A stretch of 64,000 nt of DNA from assembly GCA_022870745.1 (NCBI GenBank), contig CP085323.1:310001-374000 (forward strand), read 5' to 3'. The translations under genes and the position numbers were made by a program. Below, piece after piece: positions 27,801-34,699 of this stretch (the first letter of the stretch is position 1; every line of letters starts with the position of its first letter). The stretch is from Silvibacterium acidisoli. GTDB lineage: Bacteria > Acidobacteriota > Terriglobia > Terriglobales > Acidobacteriaceae. The notes beneath the pieces are model-generated. The model made no database searches, had not been told where the DNA came from, and saw nothing but the letters and a program-made list of their open reading frames with translations.

Positions 27801-28191
27801 CAGATTCTGTCTTCAACAGAGGCACGTCGGTATTCACCACGACCTTTTCTGCGACAGAGCCAACCTTCAGCGCGGCGTTAACGGTGGTAAAGCCGACATC
27901 AAGAGTGATCGGGCCACGGACCAGCTGGTCAAAGCCTTCCTTGGTGAAGGTGACCGTGTAGCTGCCTGCAACGATGGAAGAGGTATCGTAGATACCATCG
28001 TTGTTCGAGGTGAAGTCCTTCGATACGCCGGTATCGACGTTCAAAACAGTTATTTTAACGTCGGGTATTACTGCACCCGTTGCGTCCGTGACAGTTCCAC
28101 GAATATCGCCAGAGTTTGTACTCTGGGCCATGCAGGTTGCAGAAACCAGCGCTGCAAACAGCAGCGCAATCCAGTTCCATCTCCTAGTCAT
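24802..28191 (-). CDS. TonB-dependent receptor, Oar-like with N-terminal carboxypeptidase-regulatory domain
   Basis: 1129 residues. After a signal peptide (to about AQS, residue 25) comes a CarboxypepD_reg Ig-like domain (GDIRGTVTDATGAVIPDVKI, about 27-110), then a plug domain with GVIFNQISKSGTNSFHG, and a 22-strand-type barrel ending in FGLPNSSL...ARFSF with a terminal aromatic. This is the acidobacterial Oar-like class that imports large ligands, often glycans, across the outer membrane using TonB energy. A Shine-Dalgarno GGAGG precedes the ATG. The adjacent divergent LacI gene and operator-like palindrome suggest substrate-induced expression. Its substrate is inferred from the GH30/GH55 neighbours. 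Confidence 0.92.
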   Translation of the reverse strand: MTRRWNWIALLFAALVSATCMAQSTNSGDIRGTVTDATGAVIPDVKITVLNVDTGVSKDFTSNNDGIYDTSSIVAGSYTVTFTKEGFDQLVRGPITLDVGFTTVNAALKVGSVAEKVVVNTDVPLLKTESGEQSTTLEAKSLSQLPETGQDWENFTILIPGAAGNASFNNGPNPGQVASVNGNLPYNSVLADGASTTLPSSSNSDVSILETVAELQVSTSAFSAQYGIGGVIFNQISKSGTNSFHGAAYEYFQNDALNAKNYGFGNDVSVNFLRYNNFGGSIGGPILKKRMFFYFNFDKIDQNGGSNTGYKTVPTDAMMAGDFTAPGLPTLYDPTSQTIAHDASGNAYPVRKSFIEEYGSNKIPANMIDPVAAKIQAFYPTATNHPSTGHFVPGTVVDGIVTNNYYYNIPAPNPFTKYFGRLDWDISTNNRLTLSDTQRDNPNRGLDIYACPIDCQAQDVDSNNAQISDVWNISSQTINEARFGFTTQLNFYGSQTLGKGYPAELGLQFAKADAFPTVNINGANSCCYALGPGTNAVYKEFAFDPSDVVTMIRGRHILHFGGELLAYRDNTTAWGNINAATVNYSGVYTQNWSQSCPTCAFQPDATTGVAYGDFLLGQTQSWSAQVQPEYGARLKSPQFFVQDDIKLKPNLTLNVGLRYQIQHGWNEVKNNISVFDPEVTNPATGTAGAIWYAATHAHGRTSLQAPIYDTFLPRAGFSYSPQPNTTIRGGVGLYAYNYSLDLTGTGLGSALQSQGSDSDQTNGITPVVLLSGSGANLPYVGPTTDPAAQNGQGVNYNMYHTPLGKSLQWNFAIQRQVGNSMVAELAYVASHGYNLAFPTDLNQVPEAHLGPDDSPTFRPYPQYQGIGGSNGTINAISNYHSLQVSISKRLTQGFSINANYVWSHFLDDQDSSGWGSREGTQTWQRAYDPSANYGASNFDIRNAFKAYGLYQLPFGQGRMFLHSNRMLDAVVGGWQLSGTLLLSSGNPFTPTISSTQDKSYSQSGGNGYAYYPNQIGSPTLKGKGIDKWFNPAAYTLPANGTFGDMRRNSVYGPGLNEVNLSAGKTFALTEGMQMQIRADATNAFNHPSFGLPNSSLSCSGVGDPCTSAANVTGTTVGGRTMQLGARFSF

Positions 28192-28331
28192 AAACAGCCT
28201 CCAAAAATCCGCCTTGCTCTCGTTCGTTATCTACTCTTCATAACTTCTGAAGATAGTTGTTATCCGGCCACTTTATTCGCGAACTTAAGTAAGATCTACA
28301 GTGCGGCCAGTGTAGAAGTGGGCCATAACCC

Positions 28332-28351
28332 AAAGACAATCGCTTGTCTTT
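28332..28351. promoter_or_regulatory. Putative LacI-family operator upstream of the TonB receptor
   Basis: AAAGACAAtcgcTTGTCTTT has perfect 8-bp arms around a centre containing CG. It lies about 140 bp before the receptor ATG and 334 bp before the LacI start. It shares the GACAA-N-CG-N-TTGT core with the GH30 site at 21814-21829, supporting control of both by the LacI protein encoded next to it. Confidence 0.65.
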
Positions 28352-28433
28352 GCTAGTCAGGCTCCAGTCCGTCCGCGATTAAATCTCACCGAAATAATCG
28401 TTGTCAAGTACTCGCTTGAATTCCCTGAAATTG

Positions 28434-28449
28434 AGACAAACGATGGTCT
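28434..28449. promoter_or_regulatory. Possible degenerate third operator
   Basis: AGACAAACGATGGTCT matches the GACAA-N-CG core on one side and keeps 5 of 7 arm pairs. It is nearer the LacI gene and could serve autoregulation or looping. Confidence 0.3.
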
Positions 28450-28684
28450 ACAGCGCCTTTGCGCCGGAAGCTCTTGCCTTTCGTTTCCGGGAGAAGGTAT
28501 AGTCCGGTCAGACAGGGCAGAGCGCAGTGAAATACGGCGCCTGCGGCATATCAATGACCCGTCTATGGCCTTTTCGGCCGGCCCTTTGCTGGTTTGCCCG
28601 GTGTTTTAAGCTAGATGCAGCCGGAAGGATCGAAAATCGGAAGTTCTACCCGGCACCTAATTTCCCAGAGGCGGTTCAGTAACA

Positions 28685-29800
28685 TTGCCACGTTCAGCCA
28701 GTTCAAGGCCTAAAAAGGCGTCGACATCGAAGCAGATGCCCGACAAGCCCGTTCGTCTGAAAGAGCTTGCCAGCTACCTGGGACTCAATCCCTCTACGAT
28801 CTCCGTCGTCCTGAACGACACGCCCGGCCGCTCCATCCCCGAAGAGACACGCCGCCGCATCAAGGCGGCCGCGGAACAGTTCAACTACCAGCCGAACCTG
28901 CTGGCACGCTCCTTCCGCAACCAGAAGACCCTGACGCTGGGAATCCTCGTCCCCGAGCTCAACGACGGTTATCACACTGAAGTCATGAGCGGCATGGGCG
29001 ATTACCTGATGGGCGCCGGCTACTTCTACCTGACCGCGCACCACCGCCACCGTCCCGATCTGGTTGCGGAGTACGGAAAGCTTCTTATTGCACGAGGTGC
29101 CGAGGGTATTCTCTGCATCGACACAGCCATTGAGCAGCCGTTCCCGGTGCCCTGCGTAGCGGTAGCAGGCCACAAGAATATTGATAGCGTCACGAATGTC
29201 GTGCTCGACCACTCGCTGGCTGCGCGGCTCACGCTCACCCACCTGCACTCCCTGGGGCATCGCCGGATCGCTTTCATGCATGGCCAGCCCTTCAGCTCCG
29301 ACTCTGACGAACGCTGGCGCTGCATTGAGACGATCTGCCGCGAGTTGAGCATCGAGATACAGCCCGAGTTGACGATTCAGCTCGACAAAGATGTCAGCTC
29401 GCCCGACCTCGGCTATCCGGTAGTGCGCCAATTGCTGCAGCAGAAAAAGCCATTCACCGCGCTCGTCTGCTTCAACGATGTCACCGGCATCGGAGCTATC
29501 CGCGCCATCCGCGACCACGGCCTGCGGGTGCCCGAGGATATCTCCGTCATCGGCTTCGATGACATCAAGGCCGCCGCCTATACGACACCCGGGCTGACAA
29601 CCATCCGCCAGCCACTGGCCGAGATGGGCAGCTTCGCCGCGCAGTACATGGTTAACCGGCTGAACCAGTCAGAGGATTTTCGTCCGGAAGTCGCATTCGA
29701 ACCGCAGCTTGTGGTCAGAGAGTCGACCGCCCCCGCAGCCGGAAGCTGCTTCGGGAACGGTCAACGTAACAAGCGGTCTAAGAGCTTAGGCGGGAGTTAA
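28685..29800 (+). CDS. LacI family transcriptional regulator
   Basis: 371 residues from a TTG start; an in-frame ATG at 28736 directly before the DNA-binding helices is an alternative. The helix-turn-helix is VRLKELASYLGLNPSTISVVLND (quoted in part: LNPSTISVVLND), followed by the hinge helix RRRIKAAAEQFNYQPNLLAR and a periplasmic-binding-protein-like effector domain (LTLGILVPELNDGY to IGFDDIKAAAYTTPGLTT). It would repress transcription until a sugar ligand binds. The gene is divergent from the TonB receptor and two palindromes of matching sequence lie before the receptor and GH30, so these are its likely targets. Its 3' end overlaps the convergent fcl by 15 bp. Confidence 0.92.
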   Translation: MPRSASSRPKKASTSKQMPDKPVRLKELASYLGLNPSTISVVLNDTPGRSIPEETRRRIKAAAEQFNYQPNLLARSFRNQKTLTLGILVPELNDGYHTEVMSGMGDYLMGAGYFYLTAHHRHRPDLVAEYGKLLIARGAEGILCIDTAIEQPFPVPCVAVAGHKNIDSVTNVVLDHSLAARLTLTHLHSLGHRRIAFMHGQPFSSDSDERWRCIETICRELSIEIQPELTIQLDKDVSSPDLGYPVVRQLLQQKKPFTALVCFNDVTGIGAIRAIRDHGLRVPEDISVIGFDDIKAAAYTTPGLTTIRQPLAEMGSFAAQYMVNRLNQSEDFRPEVAFEPQLVVRESTAPAAGSCFGNGQRNKRSKSLGGS

Positions 29801-30757
29801 AACCAGCGCATCCTTGGCCCACTCGTAAGTCAGGCGAATGCCTTCGTCGAGTGAAGTCTGCGCCTTCCATCCTAGAGAGTTGATCAGGCCGACATCCATC
29901 AGCTTCTGCGGCGTGCCGTCGGGCTTCGAGGTATCGAACTCAAGGGAGCCTTCAAACCCCACAGCCCTGCAGGCAGCCTCGGCCAGTTCGCGGATGCTTA
30001 GATCCTCTCCCGTGCCGATATTGATCAGCGGCGGTTCCGAATCGTTGAGCAGCTTTGCGTACTTCTCTTCCGGCAGGTTCATCAGGAAGACGCTGGCCTG
30101 CGCGAGATCGTCGCTGTACAGCAGTTCGCGACGAGGCGTGCCGGTGCCCCATACAACGATCGACTTGTCCCCGTTCGCCTTGGCGTCAGCCGCCTTGCGG
30201 ATCAGCGCAGGCAGTACGTGCGACTTCTTCAGGTCAAAGTTGTCGCCCGGTCCATAGAGATTTGTCGGCATCGCTGCCAGGTACTTCGTGCCGTACTGGC
30301 GGTTGTACGACCAGCACATCTCGATGCCAGCAATCTTCGCCAGCGCATACGGACGATTGGTCGGCTCAAGCGGACCGGTCAGCAGATACTCTTCCTTGAT
30401 CGGCTGCGGGCACATCTTGGGATAAATGCAGCTCGAGCCGAGAAAGAGCAGCCGCTCGACACCGCTCTTCCATGCGGCGTCGATCACGTTGGTCTGGATC
30501 TCGAGGTTATCGCGGATGAAGTCCGCGGGATAGGTATTGTTCGCGAGGATGCCGCCAACCTTCGCCGCAGCCAGGAAGACGTAATCCGGCTTTTCTTCTG
30601 CGAAGAAGGCTTCAACCGCGGGACCGTTCATCAGGTCCAGCTCCGCGTGGGTGCGGAGCAGCAGGTTGGTGTAACCCTGCCGCTCCAGTTCCCTGCGGAT
30701 CGCACTGCCCACCAGGCCACGATGCCCGGCGATGAAAATCCTGCTGCTCTTTTCCAT
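29786..30757 (-). CDS. fcl: GDP-L-fucose synthase
   Basis: 323 residues; extended short-chain dehydrogenase that epimerises and reduces GDP-4-keto-6-deoxymannose to GDP-L-fucose with NADPH. Nucleotide-binding GHRGLVGSA is at about 11-19, the catalytic Tyr/Lys pair is in RPYALAKIAG, and the serine region is LGSSCIYP with the conserved Cys. LYGPGDNFD and SHVLPALIRK are family signatures. It follows gmd by 19 bp in the same operon, so the pair converts GDP-mannose to GDP-L-fucose for surface polysaccharide. Confidence 0.95.
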   Translation of the reverse strand: MEKSSRIFIAGHRGLVGSAIRRELERQGYTNLLLRTHAELDLMNGPAVEAFFAEEKPDYVFLAAAKVGGILANNTYPADFIRDNLEIQTNVIDAAWKSGVERLLFLGSSCIYPKMCPQPIKEEYLLTGPLEPTNRPYALAKIAGIEMCWSYNRQYGTKYLAAMPTNLYGPGDNFDLKKSHVLPALIRKAADAKANGDKSIVVWGTGTPRRELLYSDDLAQASVFLMNLPEEKYAKLLNDSEPPLINIGTGEDLSIRELAEAACRAVGFEGSLEFDTSKPDGTPQKLMDVGLINSLGWKAQTSLDEGIRLTYEWAKDALVLTPA

Positions 30758-30776
30758 CGTCTATTCCCGTGCGTGG

Positions 30777-31859
30777 TTACTCGTGGTAGTTGTAAGCGGT
30801 AAATCCATGGCGCTTGACCAGGGCATCGCGTTCAGCAGCGGTAAAGTCTTCCTTCACCATCTCCTGCACCAGCTCCTGGAACGAAGTGCGCGGAACCCAG
30901 CCGAGCTCATTCTTGGCCTTCGACGGGTCGCCGAGCAGCGTCTCCACTTCGGTCGGGCGGAAGTAGCGAGGATCGACAGCGACGACTACGTTGCCCTTCT
31001 CGTCATATGCCTTCTCATCCACTCCGGAGCCTTCCCAGCGCAGCTTCATGTCGAGGTAGCTGGCAGCGATGTTCACGAAGTCGCGAACGCTGTGCTGCTC
31101 GCCGGTCGCGATCACGTAATCGCGGGCCGTCTCCTGCTGCAGCATCAGCCACTGCATCTCGACGTAGTCGCGGGCATGTCCCCAATCGCGCAGGGCGTCC
31201 ATGTTGCCGAGGTAGAGCGTGTCCTGCAGTCCGAGCTTGATGCGGGCCAGGGCGCGCGTGATCTTGCGGGTCACGAACGTTTCGCCGCGCAGCGGAGACT
31301 CGTGGTTGAACAGGATGCCATTGCAGCCATAGATACCGTAGGCCTCACGATAGTTCACCGTGATCCAGTAGGCGTAAAGCTTGGCGACCGCATAAGGCGA
31401 ACGCGGATAGAACGGCGTCGTCTCTTTCTGCGGAATTTCCTGCACCAGTCCGTACAGCTCCGAGGTAGAAGCCTGGTAGAAGCGCGTCTTCTTCTCGAGA
31501 CCGAGAATGCGGATGGCTTCGAGCAGACGGAGCGTGCCGATGCCGTCAGCGTTAGCCGTGTACTCGGGCTCTTCAAACGAAACCGCAACGTGGCTCTGTG
31601 CGGCGAGGTTGTAGATCTCGTCCGGCTGCGTCTTCTGGACGATGCGGGTAAGCACGGTCGAGTCCGTCAGATCGCCGTAGTGAAGAATGAAATGCCGACC
31701 CGAAACGTGCGGATCTTCGTAAAGGTGATCGATGCGGTTGGTGTTAAAGAGCGAAGTGCGGCGCTTGATGCCATGAACCTCGTAGCCCTTTTTCAGCAGA
31801 AACTCCGCCAGATACGCGCCATCCTGGCCGGTAATACCGGTAATCAGTGCTTTCTTCAA
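30777..31859 (-). CDS. gmd: GDP-mannose 4,6-dehydratase
   Basis: First enzyme of GDP-L-fucose (and related 6-deoxyhexose) synthesis. I place the start at the TTG at 31859, giving 360 residues beginning with [24 protein letters not shown] lies about 10 bases upstream. The frame continues to an ATG at 31916, but that adds 19 residues with no family match. The Rossmann glycine motif is GITGQDG, the catalytic Tyr/Lys pair is in [12 protein letters not shown], and [15 protein letters not shown] and [15 protein letters not shown] are hallmark stretches. Operon with fcl. Confidence 0.95.
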   Translation of the reverse strand: MKKALITGITGQDGAYLAEFLLKKGYEVHGIKRRTSLFNTNRIDHLYEDPHVSGRHFILHYGDLTDSTVLTRIVQKTQPDEIYNLAAQSHVAVSFEEPEYTANADGIGTLRLLEAIRILGLEKKTRFYQASTSELYGLVQEIPQKETTPFYPRSPYAVAKLYAYWITVNYREAYGIYGCNGILFNHESPLRGETFVTRKITRALARIKLGLQDTLYLGNMDALRDWGHARDYVEMQWLMLQQETARDYVIATGEQHSVRDFVNIAASYLDMKLRWEGSGVDEKAYDEKGNVVVAVDPRYFRPTEVETLLGDPSKAKNELGWVPRTSFQELVQEMVKEDFTAAERDALVKRHGFTAYNYHE

Positions 31860-31980
31860 AACGAAACTCGCTCCTGTAGAAATAGTGAGAGGAAGACACA
31901 GGGCATAACAAAACAAATGAGGGGAATAGAACTTTAGTACTATTTTAGTCTGTCGAGCGGGAGAACTCCAACCTCATTCC

Positions 31981-32235
31981 CTACTCCAGCAGATCTTCAT
32001 TGCTTGCATGCATCCAGCGATCCATCAGCGTCTGCGCGCAGCGGGCGCCGCACAGATGCTTCACGTTCGCGTCGTGAGATAAAAACGCATTCCAACGGGT
32101 GACTTTCAGCAGAGGTTGATCGGGATCGCCCTGCTTGGGAGATAACCAGTCATTCCACACCAGCCACCAGTCCGCAGCTTCTTCGCTCTTCGGCTTGCCG
32201 CATACATCGCAGGAATAAGTTTCTGTCCAGGCCAT
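31981..32235 (-). CDS. Small zinc-ribbon-like protein, function unknown
   Basis: 84 residues, no signal peptide. Two cysteine pairs, C9-x2-C12 and C62-x3-C66 with a nearby His60, could hold one zinc ion. The centre is Trp-rich (ADWWLVWNDWLSP). A GGAG Shine-Dalgarno lies about 9 bases before the ATG, supporting expression. It stands alone between gmd and the DedA gene. I do not recognise a named family. Confidence 0.65.
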   Translation of the reverse strand: MAWTETYSCDVCGKPKSEEAADWWLVWNDWLSPKQGDPDQPLLKVTRWNAFLSHDANVKHLCGARCAQTLMDRWMHASNEDLLE

Positions 32236-32313
32236 GTCCGGTCGCTCCAGGGAATATCTCTTCGGAAGTTAGCACAAAGACGGCTACCTAAAAAGCGCCT
32301 ATCGATGAAACTG

Positions 32314-33273
32314 TCAGCTTGCCTGCGTCAGTTCAGCCGGCGCAATCTGCACCAGCGGATACCCTAACTTCTTCCACTCGTCATAACCACCGCGCAGTGG
32401 ACGCACGCGGAAAACACCCTTTTTGCGGATCGTCAGAGCCATCTTGGCTGCCGTCGCCTCGCTCGGGCAGGTGCAGAAGAGCACGACGTCGCGATCGCGC
32501 GGGATGTCGTCGCTGTGTGCAACCAGCGCATCCGGCGTCATCAGCGTCGCGCCCGGCAAGGTTCGCGGATCGGGCAGATAATCCAGCGGATGCCTTAGAT
32601 CGACAATGTAGACCGGCTGCTCCCGGTCAAGCATCTCCTTCAAATCCTGGGGTTCGAGTCTCGCCATCTTGATCTCCCGCAGAAATGCCCGCTGGCGCAG
32701 GAACCGCGAGAGCAGGAAGCCCATCAGCAGCAGGGCGAAGAGCAGGAAGGCGAAGTGTGCAACCCAGGAAAGCGCATGCGGGTGCTTTTTCAGAAGATCG
32801 CCGAAGAAACGGCCGCCGAGCGTAAAGGTAAGCGCCCAGATCAGGATGCCAATCACGTCGAAGGTCGCAAATGTTCGATAGTCCATGCCGGTTTGCCCGG
32901 CAATGGGAGCCGCCACCGAGCCGAGGCCGGGAATGAACTTCGCCAGGACCAGCGCCCACACGCCGCGCTTCGTAAAGTGGTCTTCCGTCTTGCGGACGCA
33001 GGAGGCCACCTCCATCGAAAGCCGGCAAAGCAGCCGCACCACGCCACCGCCGTACCGCTTCCCCATCAGGTACCAGAGACTGTCAGCCGCCAGGCTGCCG
33101 AAGATAATCGAGAGCAGCACAACGGGCAGATTCAGCTTGTGCGTCGCTGTCAGCGTGCCTGCGGTAATCAGCAGCGGCACGCTTGGAATCGGCACTCCAA
33201 GCTGCTCTGTAAAGACCCATAAAAACAGGATCCAGTAACCGTACTTCAGGAAAAAGCTGATCGCGATGGGCAT
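32314..33273 (-). CDS. DedA family membrane protein fused to a rhodanese domain
   Basis: 319 residues. Residues about 1-195 are a DedA/SNARE-associated membrane domain, with the re-entrant motifs PIPSVPLLITAGTL and FIPGLGSVAAPIAGQTGM and a final hydrophobic segment (FLLFALLLMGFLLSRFL). Residues about 205-310 are a cytosolic rhodanese domain: VYIVDLRHPLDYLPD and the active-site loop FCTCPSEATAA with C267 and C269. DedA proteins act in lipid-carrier (undecaprenyl phosphate or phospholipid) translocation; a sulfur-handling partner domain suggests redox or sulfur-transfer coupling, which is inference. Confidence 0.9.
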   Translation of the reverse strand: MPIAISFFLKYGYWILFLWVFTEQLGVPIPSVPLLITAGTLTATHKLNLPVVLLSIIFGSLAADSLWYLMGKRYGGGVVRLLCRLSMEVASCVRKTEDHFTKRGVWALVLAKFIPGLGSVAAPIAGQTGMDYRTFATFDVIGILIWALTFTLGGRFFGDLLKKHPHALSWVAHFAFLLFALLLMGFLLSRFLRQRAFLREIKMARLEPQDLKEMLDREQPVYIVDLRHPLDYLPDPRTLPGATLMTPDALVAHSDDIPRDRDVVLFCTCPSEATAAKMALTIRKKGVFRVRPLRGGYDEWKKLGYPLVQIAPAELTQAS

Positions 33274-33421
33274 CGCGCCGGGACCTCGATTATCGGTTCA
33301 TTGTAGCCAGAATACTTTACATTTCAGATGTTTCGAAATCGGTAAATGATTCGCCGGGCAAAGTGGACGGGCCGGATTCCGCGAGTTCACCCGTTCAGCA
33401 AGCCGCAAGTGCCTGCGCGCG

Positions 33422-33453
33422 AAAAAAGGCGCCCGGAGATCCGGGCGCCTTTT
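33422..33453 (-). terminator. Intrinsic terminator of the TolC-HlyD operon
   Basis: A 14-bp near-perfect stem (33424-33437 with 33440-33453) ends in T's on the minus strand, 18 bp after the HlyD-family stop codon. Confidence 0.85.
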
Positions 33454-33470
33454 GAAGCCGAACAGAATGG

Positions 33471-34697
33471 TTACTTGACTCGCACCTTCGGCTCGACCGA
33501 AAGACCCGGCCGCAACAGATGATCGCGGTTTTGGTCATGGTTGGTCAGGTCGATACGCACCGGAATGCGCTGCACGACCTTTACGTAGTTACCGGTTGCG
33601 TTTTCCGGCGGGAAGAGGCTCAGCACCGAACCCGTCGCGCCACCGATTTGCGTGATCTTGCCGTCGTACTTGCGTCCGCCGTAGGCATCGACAGAAATTT
33701 CGACCGCCTGGCCTGCGCGCATGTGCTCCAGCTGGGTTTCCTTAAAGTTAGCCGTGATCCAGATATCGTCGAGCGAAACGAGCGTCATCATGTTCTGGCC
33801 GATGCTGACGTTCTGGCCTACTTCAACACTCTTGCGGGTGATGATGCCGGCTTCCGGAGCGATGATCTTGGTGTAGCTCAGGTTCAGGCGGGCCTGGTCA
33901 AGCTGTGCCCGGGCCTGTTCGACCTGCGCTGCTGCCTGATCGGCACGCGCCTTCTGGATCGCTACCTGCTGAGGAGCGGTCTGGGCATTCTTGAGAGACT
34001 GTTGCGCCTGGAGAACACGGTCCTTGGCTACGCGAACCGCATCCTGCGAACCCAGTACCTGTGCCTGTGCCTGCGCAAGTGCCGCCTTGTTTCCGTTCGC
34101 CGCCGCAACAGCCGCATCGAACTGCTGCTTGGAGATAACGTCCTTCTCAACCAGGGGCTTATAACGCTCCAGGTCGAGCTGAGCCTTGGTATTGTTCGCC
34201 TCGGCCTGGCCCACGGCTGCCTGGGCAGCTTCGAGCTGCTTCTCCGACTGCGCGACCTGCGCATTCGCCGTCGAAACATCCACGCCGGCTGTGCGCAGAT
34301 TGGTGCCCGTATTGATATTGATTACAGGTACGTTAACCTTCGCAGCCTCGTACGCCGCTTCAGATGCCTGCAGGTTGGCTTCATCCTGCTGGACTGCGGT
34401 CTGGAAGTCCTTGGGGTCGATCTCCACCAGGACGGTTCCCTTGTCGACGTACTGGTTCTCATCGACATTCACCTTGGTCACATGGCCCGCAATACGCGCG
34501 CTCACCTGGATGAGATGGCCATCCACCTGCGCGTCGTCCGTATCCTCGTAAAAGGTCGAGTGCCACCAGAAAAGGATGGCCCCTACGACAAGCACCGCGA
34601 CCACGCCAATGATGATGAACCGGCGTCTGGACTTAGGCTTTTCGAGTTGCTGATCCGAACCTGAATTTTGTTGCTGATCCGGCTTTTCGTCGGCCAC
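33471..34697 (-). CDS. HlyD/EmrA-family membrane fusion protein
   Basis: 408 residues. A cytosolic polar start is followed by one membrane segment (FIIIGVVAVLVVGAILFW, about 27-44), a biotinyl-lipoyl-like half (ISARIAGHVTKVNVDENQYV), long Ala/Gln-rich coiled-coil hairpins (about 95-255) and the second lipoyl half and beta-barrel (IIAPEAGIITRKSVEVGQNV). It bridges an inner-membrane pump to the TolC-like channel encoded 2 bp upstream. No pump gene follows: a terminator comes next. The inner-membrane partner must be encoded elsewhere. Confidence 0.9.
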   Translation of the reverse strand: MADEKPDQQQNSGSDQQLEKPKSRRRFIIIGVVAVLVVGAILFWWHSTFYEDTDDAQVDGHLIQVSARIAGHVTKVNVDENQYVDKGTVLVEIDPKDFQTAVQQDEANLQASEAAYEAAKVNVPVININTGTNLRTAGVDVSTANAQVAQSEKQLEAAQAAVGQAEANNTKAQLDLERYKPLVEKDVISKQQFDAAVAAANGNKAALAQAQAQVLGSQDAVRVAKDRVLQAQQSLKNAQTAPQQVAIQKARADQAAAQVEQARAQLDQARLNLSYTKIIAPEAGIITRKSVEVGQNVSIGQNMMTLVSLDDIWITANFKETQLEHMRAGQAVEISVDAYGGRKYDGKITQIGGATGSVLSLFPPENATGNYVKVVQRIPVRIDLTNHDQNRDHLLRPGLSVEPKVRVK

Positions 34698-34699
34698 CG

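Larger units (their letters stand above)
28192..28684. promoter_or_regulatory. Divergent control region between TonB receptor and LacI genes
   Basis: 493 bp without a gene. It is visibly more AT-rich than its flanks and contains the receptor's Shine-Dalgarno at its left end and two CG-centred palindromes (separate entries). A TTGTCT/TACACT pair with a 19-bp spacer on the minus strand overlaps the first palindrome and could be the receptor promoter, but the spacing is poor. I see no small ORF or RNA motif in the remainder. Confidence 0.6.

Noticed and set aside
30732-31937. 401-codon plus-strand frame opposite gmd
   Set aside because: Antisense shadow of gmd; no motif or ribosome-binding site.
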